Source: Sphingobium terrigena
GTDB taxonomy: Bacteria; Pseudomonadota; Alphaproteobacteria; Sphingomonadales; Sphingomonadaceae
Direction: 5' to 3'
DNA length: 64,000 bases
Assembly (NCBI RefSeq): GCF_003591655.1
Contig: NZ_QVRA01000008.1
Coordinates: forward strand, 124,001 to 188,000
The position numbers and the translations under genes were made by a program. Below, piece by piece: positions 55,469 to 63,784 of this stretch. The notes beneath the pieces were generated by a model. The model ran no database searches. It saw only the letters and a list, made by a program, of their open reading frames with translations, and was not told the origin of the DNA. Position 1 is the first letter of the stretch. Every line of letters starts with the position of its first letter.

Positions 55469-56500
55469 ATGAGGCGACCGACGTTCATGGCATGGCTGGG
55501 CCTCGCCCTTCTCGCCGCCCCCGCCTGTGCGCAGCAGCCGTCCCAGCCGCCGCGCGATACGCTCAACAGTCGCCTGACCGGCGACCTCACGCCCACCCAT
55601 GATCCGGTGATCATCCGGCAGGGCGACACCTATCATGTGTTCAGCACCGGCCATGGCAAGCGGCTGATCGAGACCCGCACCTCGCCTGACCTTATCCACT
55701 GGACCGCAGGCGCACCGATCTTCACCGCGCTGCCTGACTGGGCGAAACAGGCGATACCCGGCAGCGACGGCATGTGGGCGCCCGATATTAGTTTCGTGAA
55801 CGGCCGCTATCGCCTCTATTATTCGGTCTCGACCTTCGGATCGAACCGCTCGGCGATTGGCCTGGCCACCAGCCCGACGCTCGACCCCAAAGCCCCCGAT
55901 TATCAGTGGCGGGACGAGGGGCTGGTCGTCATGTCGGACAAGAGCGACGATTTTAACGCGATCGACCCCAATTTCATCATCGACCGCGGAGGCCGCCACT
56001 GGCTCTCGCTCGGCAGCTTCTGGACGGGTCTCAAACTGTTCGAGCTGGACCCCAAAAGCGGCAAACCCAAAGACGCGAAAACCAAGCCCGTCGCCATCGC
56101 CCGCCGCCCTGCGCCCGCTGGCGGCCCCGCCCCGGTCGAAGCGCCCTTCATCATCGACCATGGCGGCTATTACTGGCTGATGGCCTCCTATGATTATTGC
56201 TGCAAGGGCGCAGCCAGCACCTATTATACCGTCATCGGACGGTCGAAGGCGATCACCGGTCCCTATCTGGGCAAGGATGGCAGCCCGATGCTGGAGGGCG
56301 GCGGCAGCATCTTCCTGCGTGCCGACCTTCAGGAGCAACAACGCTTCCGTGGCCCCGGCCATGCCGGATGGCTGCATGACAAGGACGGCAAGGATTATGT
56401 CGTCTATCACGCCTATGACAAGCAATCGAACGGCACCCCCACCCTGCGGATCGCGCCCGTCCGCTGGGGCGCGGATGGCTGGCCGCACGCCGATTATTGA
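55469..56500 (+). CDS. Exported GH43 endo-arabinanase-type glycosidase
   Basis: 343 residues. Signal peptide (LGLALLAAPACA) then a five-bladed GH43 propeller. The inverting catalytic set is Asp45 in THDPVII, Asp166 in NAIDPNF and Glu224 in PVEAPFI. The segment PFIIDHGGYYWLMASYDYCCKG is typical of arabinan endo-1,5-alpha-L-arabinanases, so the probable substrate is arabinan backbone. ATG at 55469 has GGAGAGG nearby; the frame opens at 55379 inside the repeat. Second of three secreted arabino-hydrolases in a row. Confidence 0.92.
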   Translation: MRRPTFMAWLGLALLAAPACAQQPSQPPRDTLNSRLTGDLTPTHDPVIIRQGDTYHVFSTGHGKRLIETRTSPDLIHWTAGAPIFTALPDWAKQAIPGSDGMWAPDISFVNGRYRLYYSVSTFGSNRSAIGLATSPTLDPKAPDYQWRDEGLVVMSDKSDDFNAIDPNFIIDRGGRHWLSLGSFWTGLKLFELDPKSGKPKDAKTKPVAIARRPAPAGGPAPVEAPFIIDHGGYYWLMASYDYCCKGAASTYYTVIGRSKAITGPYLGKDGSPMLEGGGSIFLRADLQEQQRFRGPGHAGWLHDKDGKDYVVYHAYDKQSNGTPTLRIAPVRWGADGWPHADY

Positions 56501-56522
56501 CGCACCGACCGGAGAGAATGAC

Positions 56523-57950
56523 ATGAATTTCACCCTGTCCCGCCGTAGCTTCATTGCCAGCAGCGCCGCCCTGTCCGCCGCGCCGATGATGGCGCGCGCC
56601 AAGGTCGCCGACGCACCCGTCGCCGGCCCGCAAAACCCGATCGTCAAACAGCGCGCCGATGCGCAGGTTTTTCGTCATGACGACGGCTATTACTATCTGA
56701 CCGGCTCCGTCCCCGAATATGACCGGCTGGTGCTGCGCCGGTCCAGGACGATCGCGGGGCTGACGACCGCGACCGAAGCGGTGCTGTGGCGGCATGAAAA
56801 GACCGGTCCCTTGTCCGGCTTCATCTGGGCGCCCGAACTGCACCAGATCAACGGCCAGTGGATCATGTATTTCGCCGCCGGTCCCAGCGGCGGGGGCGAG
56901 GATGTGTTCCGCATCCGCACCTATGCGGTAGTGTGCGACGGGCCGGACCCGATGACCGGCAAATGGAGCCTGCTCGGCCAATTCCAGACACCCTGGGACA
57001 GTTTCAACCTGGATTCGACCAGCTTCGTCCATAAAGGGCAGCGCTATTTCGCCTGGGCGCAGCGCGAGCCGGGGATCGAGACGAACAGTAACCTGTACAT
57101 AGCCAAGCTCGAATCACCGTTGAAGCTGGCGGGCAAGGCGACCCGTCTGACCGTGCCGACGCTCGACTGGGAAATTCGCGGTTACAAGGTCGCTGAAGCG
57201 CCCGCCATCCTGCACCGCAATGGCCGCCTGTTCATGACCTATTCGGCCAGCGCCACCGACGCGCGCTATTGTTTGGGGATGCTGACCGCGGACGAAAATG
57301 CCGACCTGCTCGACCCCAAGAGCTGGACAAAATCGCCCCAGCCGGTGTTCACGACCTGTAAGGAAACCAGCGTGTTCGGACCCGGCCACAACAGTTTTAC
57401 CGTGGACGAAAAGGGGCGCGACATACTCGTCTATCATGGCCGCGATTATGAGGCGATCCAGGGCGACCCGCTGTTCAACCCCGACCGCCACACCCGCGTC
57501 CAGCGCCTATACTATGCCGCCGACGGCACCCCCGATTTCGGCGTGCCGGTGGGCAACGGCCCGCTGCCCGAACGCTTTGCGTCGGCCGCGGACGCCAAGC
57601 TGTTGCTGGCGCATGACGGCACCCGCCTGATCGCGGGCAACCCCGCTTTGGCCCAGACCCAGTTCCGCCAGACGCCGGGCCGCGCCGGACCGCAAAGCGT
57701 CATGCTGTCCCCCATCCTGATGCCCGACCATTATCTGGTCGCGGGCAAGGATGGGGCGGTCACGCTGGAGCCTGACAGCAAAAGCGCCGATTTCGCGCTG
57801 CGCAGCCAGTTTGTCCGGCTGACCGACGCGCGGCTTGGCACTGTCCGCTTCGCCGCCATCGCCGCGCCGGGCAAGGCGATCGGCGTCGCCAATGGCCAGA
57901 TCCGGCTGGTCCGCAGCCGTGACGCTGCGGCACGCTGGCGCGCCGACTGA
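56523..57950 (+). CDS. Tat-exported GH43 enzyme with C-terminal AbfB-like domain
   Basis: 475 residues. A twin-arginine signal (LSRRSFIASSAALSAAP) means export in folded form. The GH43 propeller (about 35-320) has Asp46 in RADAQV, Asp164 in FNLDSTSF and Glu225 in KVAEAPAI as the probable catalytic set. The C-terminal region (about 390-475; QSVMLSPILMPDHYLVAGKDGAVTLEPD) resembles an AbfB-type arabinose-binding (CBM42-like) domain. Likely an arabinofuranosidase on arabinan side chains or oligosaccharides; the exact linkage is not known. It ends with a hairpin about 38 nt downstream. Confidence 0.9.
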   Translation: MNFTLSRRSFIASSAALSAAPMMARAKVADAPVAGPQNPIVKQRADAQVFRHDDGYYYLTGSVPEYDRLVLRRSRTIAGLTTATEAVLWRHEKTGPLSGFIWAPELHQINGQWIMYFAAGPSGGGEDVFRIRTYAVVCDGPDPMTGKWSLLGQFQTPWDSFNLDSTSFVHKGQRYFAWAQREPGIETNSNLYIAKLESPLKLAGKATRLTVPTLDWEIRGYKVAEAPAILHRNGRLFMTYSASATDARYCLGMLTADENADLLDPKSWTKSPQPVFTTCKETSVFGPGHNSFTVDEKGRDILVYHGRDYEAIQGDPLFNPDRHTRVQRLYYAADGTPDFGVPVGNGPLPERFASAADAKLLLAHDGTRLIAGNPALAQTQFRQTPGRAGPQSVMLSPILMPDHYLVAGKDGAVTLEPDSKSADFALRSQFVRLTDARLGTVRFAAIAAPGKAIGVANGQIRLVRSRDAAARWRAD

Positions 57951-57962
57951 TACCGGTTCACC

Positions 57963-58015
57963 TGCTCTGACAAATAGATAGCACCAAGGGCTGGTCATCG
58001 ATTGATGACCGGCCC
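57963..58015. other. Post-GH43 hairpin and motif remnant
   Basis: GGGCTGGTCATC (57988-57999) pairs with GATGACCGGCCC (58004-58015) around four bases, with one G-U step; it has no T tract and may be an attenuated terminator for the GH43 mRNA. Just before it, TGCTCTGACAAA (57963-57974) reads TTTGTCAGAGCA on the other strand, one base different from the candidate operator core at 58137. Confidence 0.4.
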
Positions 58016-58126
58016 TTCACCTGTCTACCCTTCGCACGAGAACCGACCGGAACGTCGCGCCCGCTAGCCTGCGGCAATAATGTCACGGCCTCATCGCCTT
58101 TGTAGGCCGCATCCACAAAATTTCGC

Positions 58127-58163
58127 TTGCACTCCATTTGTCTGAGCAATAATTAGTCTGAGT
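58127..58163 (+). promoter_or_regulatory. Tandem candidate operators and promoter of the TonB receptor
   Basis: TGTCTGAGC (58139-58147) and AGTCTGAGT (58155-58163) repeat with a 16-nt centre spacing, about 50-70 nt before the receptor start. A -35-like TTGCAC at 58127 and an AATAAT at 58148 put the first copy between the promoter elements, a position for repression. Cores match those at 49.4 and 51.7 kb. Confidence 0.55.
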
Positions 58164-58207
58164 AATTGAGGCATGGCGAATGGGCCAGCCGCAGGGGAGG
58201 ATTTGAA

Positions 58208-61018
58208 ATGGCACGTCGGCCGATCGCACTATGTTCCGCATCCATGTTCGCGCTGATGCTGGGCGCCACCGCCCAGGCGCAGACCAGCCCCGCCCCCCAG
58301 ATCGCCGCAGAGGATGACGCCGCCGACATCGTCGTCACCGGCGTGCGCGCGTCGATGATCGGCGCGATCAACGTCCGCAAGGAATCGGTCCAGATCGTCG
58401 ATTCGATCGTCGCCGAAGATGTCGGCAAGCTGCCCGACAATAATGTCATCGAAGCGCTCCAGCGCGTCACCGGCATCCAGGTCACCAACCGCACCGGCGG
58501 CGAAGCGGGCGCGATTTCGATCCGCGGCCTGCCCGATGCGCTGACCACCTTGAACGGCCGCAACATCTTCACCGCGTCCGGTCAGGCGTTCGCGCTTCAG
58601 GATCTGTCGGCCAACCTGATCCGTCAGGTCGATGTGTACAAGACCCGCGCCGCCGAACAGATTGAAACCGGTCTGGCTGGCCAGATCGACGTCAAGACCC
58701 GCCGCCCCTTCGACTTTGACGGCTTTGCCCTGTCGGCGCTGGCGCGCGGCATCTATAATGAAGAAGCCGACACCTATAATCCCAACGCCGCGCTGCTGAT
58801 CAGCAACCGCTGGGAAACCGGCATAGGCGACATCGGCATCCTGATCAACGGCAGCTATACCCGCACCAAATTCCGCGACATGACGACGACAGCAGGCGCG
58901 ATGGTGCCGTTTGCGACCGAAAATCCCCCTGCCGGTTCGGGTTTTGCCCCTCTCGAACGTATTTTCTCCGGCTGGCAGCCCGGCCAGGAGCGTGGCCTGC
59001 CCTCCGCCGCCGGTTCGACGCTGCCGATCAATGGCATCAACGTCCCCTATTATCTCTCGCGCGACGCGATTTTCAGTTCCGACCTATACGGCAAGCGGGA
59101 GCGCCCCGCATTCAACGTTGCGGTACAGTGGGCACCCAATGACAGTTCGGAATATACCGCCGAAATGTTCTACAACGGGTTCAAGGGCAACACCTTCAAC
59201 TCGCTGCAGTTCAGCTTTGCCGACTGGTGGGGCAGCCTGGGTCCGAACCCCGGTTCGACTTTCGAGCTGTATGACGGCACCAACATCATCAAGTCGCGCC
59301 GCGCGGGCGACGTGTTCGGCTTCAACAGCGGCGATTTTGCCACCAACAAGACCGACTCCTACGTCTATGCGCTGAACGGCAAGTGGAATGTCGGCGAAGG
59401 CGGCAAGATCGTTGCCGACCTGGCCTATCAGACCAGCACCAACAAGACGTCCTTCATCGCGATGCGCACCACCCGCGTCGCCAAGGCGATCGACGTCGAC
59501 TTCAACGCCGGTGGCGGCATCCCTTCCTATCATTTCGATGATGACGCGCTGCTGGCGGACCCCGCCCAGTGGACCATCGGCGAGTTTTACGACAACGCCA
59601 ACAAGTCGAAGGGCAGCGCGCTGACCTTCATGCTCGACGGCGATTATGAGTGGGACGAAGGCTTCATCCGCAAGATCAGCGGCGGCTTCCGTTACGACGA
59701 TCGCAAGGCCCGCGATTCGGTGCGTACGCAGGATGCCGGCGGCCTGGGCGCGAACCTGTCCACACTGCCCGCCGAAGCATTGTTCACCAACAGCGGCTTC
59801 TATGATGGCCGTGCCGACATTCCGACCAGCTGGGTGCTGCCGAGCGGCTACTGGCTGTCGAAAAATGCCGACACCATCCGCCAGCTCTACAAGAATGATC
59901 CGCGCTATGCCGACCGCATCCTGCTGTCGGACCAGATGACGATGACCGATGTGTTCGACATCAACGAAGTCACGCTGGCCGCATATCTCCAGGCTGACGC
60001 GGAAGTCTCGATCTTCGGTCGTCCGCTCCAGTTGCAGGCGGGTGTGCGCTTCGTCGCGGTCGATACCAATTTCACCTTCGTCGATCGCTACAGCAATCCG
60101 CCGCTGGTGACGCAGGCCGCATCAGGCACCCAGCGCTTCCTGCCCAGCTTTACCGCGCGGTATGAGATTTTCGACAATCTGCGCCTGCGCTTCAACTATG
60201 GCGAGACGCTGCGTCGTCCGGCCTTTGCCGACCTCAACCCCAATTATACGCTGACCGGCGACTTGACCAATGTCGGCTACGGCACGGGCGGACGCGGCAA
60301 TCCGGGGCTGCGGCCGACGACGTCAAAGAATTTCGACTTGGCGGCGGAATGGTATTTCGAACGCAGCAGCGCGATTTACGCCACCCTGTTCCGTCGTGAA
60401 ATTGACGGGCTGGTGGTGCCGATCACCTCGCTGACCACGGTGCCGGGTTCGGGCCTCAACACCAACAGCTTCCTCATCACCCGGCCGGAAAATGCGTCCA
60501 AGGGCGTGTTGAAGGGCGTGGAACTGGGTCTGACCTATTTCCCGACCTACCTGCCCGGTCCGCTGAAAGGTCTGGGGTTTCAGGGCAGCCTGACGATCCT
60601 CGATTCCAAACAGAATATCCCGCTGGTCGACATCAACGGCAATGTCACAGGGCAAACCAGCTCGTCCTTCTTCGGCGTGTCCGACATGAGCTATAACGCC
60701 ACGCTCGCCTATGAACGTGGGCCGATCGGCGCACGCCTGTCCTATGTCTGGCGCAAGGAATTCCTGGCCAATAACGAGGCGCGCCTGTTCGCCAACCCGA
60801 TCGGTGTATGGCGCGCGCCGGAAAAGAGCCTGGACTTCCAGCTGACCGCCAAGGTCACCGATCGCCTGGGCCTGACCTTTGACGCCGTCAACCTGACCCG
60901 GTCGAAGATGCAGACCTATTACAAGTTTGAAGATGTCGGCGGCCCGGAACAGTTTAACCTCGGCACCACCCTGCTGGCGCGCACCTTTGCGCTGGGGGTC
61001 CGCTACAGCTTCAATTAA
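58208..61018 (+). CDS. TonB-dependent receptor, probable arabino-oligosaccharide importer
   Basis: 936 residues. Signal peptide (about 1-27, ALMLGATAQA). A TonB-dependent plug (about 45-180) shows DDAADIVVTGVRASMIGAINVRKES, LPDNNVIEALQRVTGIQVTNRTGGE and ISIRGLPDALTTLNGRN, typical of the TonB carbohydrate-type receptors of sphingomonads and xanthomonads. The barrel ends in aromatic FALGVRYSFN. Context with secreted arabinan hydrolases suggests import of arabinose oligosaccharides; this is inference. GGGGAGG lies before ATG 58208. Tandem candidate operators stand upstream. Confidence 0.95.
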   Translation: MARRPIALCSASMFALMLGATAQAQTSPAPQIAAEDDAADIVVTGVRASMIGAINVRKESVQIVDSIVAEDVGKLPDNNVIEALQRVTGIQVTNRTGGEAGAISIRGLPDALTTLNGRNIFTASGQAFALQDLSANLIRQVDVYKTRAAEQIETGLAGQIDVKTRRPFDFDGFALSALARGIYNEEADTYNPNAALLISNRWETGIGDIGILINGSYTRTKFRDMTTTAGAMVPFATENPPAGSGFAPLERIFSGWQPGQERGLPSAAGSTLPINGINVPYYLSRDAIFSSDLYGKRERPAFNVAVQWAPNDSSEYTAEMFYNGFKGNTFNSLQFSFADWWGSLGPNPGSTFELYDGTNIIKSRRAGDVFGFNSGDFATNKTDSYVYALNGKWNVGEGGKIVADLAYQTSTNKTSFIAMRTTRVAKAIDVDFNAGGGIPSYHFDDDALLADPAQWTIGEFYDNANKSKGSALTFMLDGDYEWDEGFIRKISGGFRYDDRKARDSVRTQDAGGLGANLSTLPAEALFTNSGFYDGRADIPTSWVLPSGYWLSKNADTIRQLYKNDPRYADRILLSDQMTMTDVFDINEVTLAAYLQADAEVSIFGRPLQLQAGVRFVAVDTNFTFVDRYSNPPLVTQAASGTQRFLPSFTARYEIFDNLRLRFNYGETLRRPAFADLNPNYTLTGDLTNVGYGTGGRGNPGLRPTTSKNFDLAAEWYFERSSAIYATLFRREIDGLVVPITSLTTVPGSGLNTNSFLITRPENASKGVLKGVELGLTYFPTYLPGPLKGLGFQGSLTILDSKQNIPLVDINGNVTGQTSSSFFGVSDMSYNATLAYERGPIGARLSYVWRKEFLANNEARLFANPIGVWRAPEKSLDFQLTAKVTDRLGLTFDAVNLTRSKMQTYYKFEDVGGPEQFNLGTTLLARTFALGVRYSFN

Positions 61019-61060
61019 GCGCCCCGTGGGACGCGGCGTCCCCATGCCGCCTTCCATGTC

Positions 61061-61113
61061 TGGCGGTCGTTTCGGGTCCCTCTCCAACCCCGGAACGACC
61101 GCCATTTTGTTTG
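61061..61113 (+). terminator. Terminator-like hairpin after the TonB receptor
   Basis: TGGCGGTCGTTTCGGG (61061-61076) pairs with CCCCGGAACGACCGCCA (61088-61104) with one internal mismatch, followed by TTTTGTTT. It lies 40 nt after the receptor stop and about 16 nt before the next gene's start, so it may cut or attenuate readthrough into the MGH1-like gene. Confidence 0.8.
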
Positions 61114-61129
61114 CAGACGGGAGGATGCG

Positions 61130-63154
61130 ATGCGCGCGATGACGATGCTGTTGCTGGCCGGGGCCGCATGGATCGGCATCGCAGCCGCGCCGCCGCCGCC
61201 GGTGATGGATACAGCCGCCATCGCGACCCGGCACTTTGGCAATGACGCGCCCTGGTATCGCGATCGCATCCCCTATTTCGAGTCCGCCGACCCGAAGCTC
61301 GACGCGGTCTATTATTATCGCTGGCAACTCTATCGCGCGCATCAGCGGGATCTGGGCGCGGACGGTTATATCTCGACCGAATTTCTCGACGATGTCGATT
61401 GGCAGCGCCATCCCTATGCCAGCCTGAACGACGCCACCGGCTTCCATCTGGGCGAAGGGCGCTGGCTCAACGACCGGCGCTTTGCCGATGATTATATCAA
61501 CTTCATGTATCGCAGCGGCGGCAATGACCGGCATTTTAGCGATCATATGGCCGACGCGGTCTGGGGCCGCTATCTGGTCGATGGCGACCGGGAAGGGGCG
61601 GTGCGGCACCTGCCCGTCATGAACCATATCTACCGGCTGTGGGACGATAAATATGACTTCGACAAGGGGCTGTATTTCGTCGAGCCGCTGCTGGACGCGA
61701 CCGAATATACCGTCTCCTCGATCGATGCGTCGGGCGGCACGGACGGATTCCGGGGCGGCGACGCTTTCCGCCCCTCGATCAACAGCTATATGATCGCCAA
61801 TGCCCGTGCGATCGCGAAGATGGCGACGCTGACCGGCGACACCGCCATGGCCACCGCCTACACCGCCCGCGCCGACGCGCTGCAACAGCGGATGCTGGAC
61901 GACCTGTGGAACGACAGGCTCAGCCATTTCATCGACCGGCACCAGTCGCGCAAGAACGAGCATGTCAGCTATTGGCAGCCGATCCGCAACCGCGAGCTGG
62001 TCGGCTATCTGCCCTGGATGTTCGACATCGTCCCCGACGAGGCGAAATATGCCGCCGCCTGGGCGCATCTGATCGATCCGGCGTCACTGGCGGGCAAGGC
62101 CGGGATGCGCACGGTCGAGGCCGGTTACGAATATTATATGCGGCAATATCGCTATCTGGGCACAGACCCCGAATGCCAGTGGAACGGCCCCATCTGGCCC
62201 TATCAGACGACGCAGGTGCTGCACGCCATGGCCAATCTGCTCGACCATCGCACCCACACCGGCCCGGTCACGCGCAGCACCTATATGCGCCTGCTGCGCC
62301 AATTTGCCGCGCTCCATTATCAGGGGGACAAGCTCGATCTGGAGGAGGATTATCACCCCGAAACCGGCGAGCCGATCGTCGGGCTGGACCGCAGCCACCA
62401 TTATTTCCATTCCGGTTTCAACGATCTGATCCTGACCGGCCTGGTCGGTATCCGCCCCCGCGCCGACGATGTACTGGAGGTCAATCCGCTGCTGCCTGAT
62501 GCCGCCGACAGCCAGGCGCTTGGCTGGTTCCGGGTGCAGGACGTTCCCTATCATGGCCATCAAATCGCGGTGACATGGGACGCTGATGGTAGCCATTACC
62601 GGCGCGGTAAGGGGCTGGCGATCGAGGTGGATGGCCGGCAAGTTGCCCGGCGCGACACGCTGGGCCGCATCGAAATCCCCCTGCCCCGTGCCCCCACCCC
62701 CGCCATCGTTCGCCCGATCAACCGTGCGGTACAGCTGGTCCGCGGCCAGTTTCCGATCGGATCAGCGTCCAGCAACAGCGACGCGGAAAATGTCCATGAT
62801 GCGATTGACGGGCGGACATGGTTCTTTCCCGAACTGGCCAATGGCTGGTCGTCCGCCCCTGCCCCGGCGCAGCAATATTATGCGATCGACCTTGGCCAGC
62901 CGACCGACCTCAGTCACGCAGAACTCGCCTTCTTCGCCGACGGCCAGCGTTTCGCGGTGCCGCGCGCCTACCGGCTTCAGGCCTGGATCGCCGATCGCTG
63001 GCAGGACGTCGCAAAGCCCAAAAGCAGCCCGGTCGCCAATGGCGTAACGCCGCTGCGCTGGCCCGCAATCCGCACGAGCAAGGTCCGGCTGCTCCTGACC
63101 CAAGCGTCCGGCAAGGCGACCCGGCTGGTCGAATTCAAGCTGTTTGCCGACTGA
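61130..63154 (+). CDS. Exported MGH1-like glycoside hydrolase with C-terminal discoidin-like domain
   Basis: 674 residues. Signal peptide (LLLAGAAWIGIAAA) then an (alpha/alpha)6-type catalytic domain (about 45-475) of the MGH1/GH63-like class, with DDVDWQRHPYASLNDATGFHLGEGRWLNDRRF, WGRYLVDGDREGAVR, and WNGPIWPYQTTQVLHAMANLLD. Residues about 540-674 resemble a discoidin/F5-8C carbohydrate-binding domain (GSASSNSDAENVHDAIDGRTWFF, YYAIDLGQPTDLSHAELAFF). Clan GH-G enzymes use an Asp/Glu pair but the exact residues were not assigned. Substrate unknown; locus suggests an arabino- or rhamno-oligosaccharide. GGGAGG precedes ATG 61130. Confidence 0.85.
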   Translation: MRAMTMLLLAGAAWIGIAAAPPPPVMDTAAIATRHFGNDAPWYRDRIPYFESADPKLDAVYYYRWQLYRAHQRDLGADGYISTEFLDDVDWQRHPYASLNDATGFHLGEGRWLNDRRFADDYINFMYRSGGNDRHFSDHMADAVWGRYLVDGDREGAVRHLPVMNHIYRLWDDKYDFDKGLYFVEPLLDATEYTVSSIDASGGTDGFRGGDAFRPSINSYMIANARAIAKMATLTGDTAMATAYTARADALQQRMLDDLWNDRLSHFIDRHQSRKNEHVSYWQPIRNRELVGYLPWMFDIVPDEAKYAAAWAHLIDPASLAGKAGMRTVEAGYEYYMRQYRYLGTDPECQWNGPIWPYQTTQVLHAMANLLDHRTHTGPVTRSTYMRLLRQFAALHYQGDKLDLEEDYHPETGEPIVGLDRSHHYFHSGFNDLILTGLVGIRPRADDVLEVNPLLPDAADSQALGWFRVQDVPYHGHQIAVTWDADGSHYRRGKGLAIEVDGRQVARRDTLGRIEIPLPRAPTPAIVRPINRAVQLVRGQFPIGSASSNSDAENVHDAIDGRTWFFPELANGWSSAPAPAQQYYAIDLGQPTDLSHAELAFFADGQRFAVPRAYRLQAWIADRWQDVAKPKSSPVANGVTPLRWPAIRTSKVRLLLTQASGKATRLVEFKLFAD

Positions 63155-63157
63155 CGC

Positions 63158-63784
63158 CTATTCCGCGTCCGGCTGCGCCTCTGGCGCGGCGCGGGCGAAG
63201 GCGGGGAGTGCGAGGCAGGCCGCTTCGATCGCGGGGATGCGGCCATAGTCGAAGCGCGCGCCGAAGCGGCGGGCGTTGACCAGTTGCGGGACGAGGCAGA
63301 TGTCGGCCAGCGTCACCTGATCACCGAAACAATAGGGACCGCTCCGCCCCGCGATCAGCGCCGCGCAGGCGGCCAGCCCATCCTCGATCGTCTCGCGCCC
63401 CCAGCCCGTCACCTGCGCCTCGTCCAGCCCCAGCGCACGCAATCGCCGCAATATCTTCAGATTTTGCACAGGATGGATGTCGCAGGCGATGGCCAGCGCG
63501 AAGGCGCGCACCTGCGCCCGCGCGATCGGGTCGGCGGGCAGCAGCGGCGGATCAGGGTGTACCTCATCGAGATAGTCGCAAATGGCGATGCTCTGGGTCA
63601 GCACAGCGCCGTCCACCTCCAGCGCGGGGACCAGCCCCTGCGGATTGAGCGCGAGATAGGCGGGCGCGCACTGCTCCTTTCGCAGCAAATGGTGGAAGGC
63701 ATCGGCATAGGCGAGGCCTTTGAGGTTCAGTGCAATCCGCACGCGGTAGGAAGCGGTGGAGCGATAATAGCCGTGCAGGATCAT
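63158..63784 (-). CDS. maiA: Maleylacetoacetate isomerase (zeta-class GST)
   Basis: A 208-residue zeta-class glutathione transferase. The N-terminal domain has YYRSTASYRVRIALNLKGL with the catalytic Ser-x-x-Ser-x-Arg motif (SxxSxxVR), then NPQGLVPALEVDG. The C-terminal helical domain contains SGPYCFGDQVTLADICLVPQL. It isomerises maleylacetoacetate to fumarylacetoacetate in homogentisate degradation. Its ATG at 63784 overlaps the fahA stop by 4 nt (ATGA), so the two are cotranslated. The frame opens at 63826. Confidence 0.93.
   Translation of the reverse strand: MILHGYYRSTASYRVRIALNLKGLAYADAFHHLLRKEQCAPAYLALNPQGLVPALEVDGAVLTQSIAICDYLDEVHPDPPLLPADPIARAQVRAFALAIACDIHPVQNLKILRRLRALGLDEAQVTGWGRETIEDGLAACAALIAGRSGPYCFGDQVTLADICLVPQLVNARRFGARFDYGRIPAIEAACLALPAFARAAPEAQPDAE

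Noticed and set aside
60323..62068. 581-residue minus-strand ORF in the TonB/MGH1 region
   Set aside because: Covers the 3' half of the receptor and the 5' half of the hydrolase in antisense; no family resemblance.
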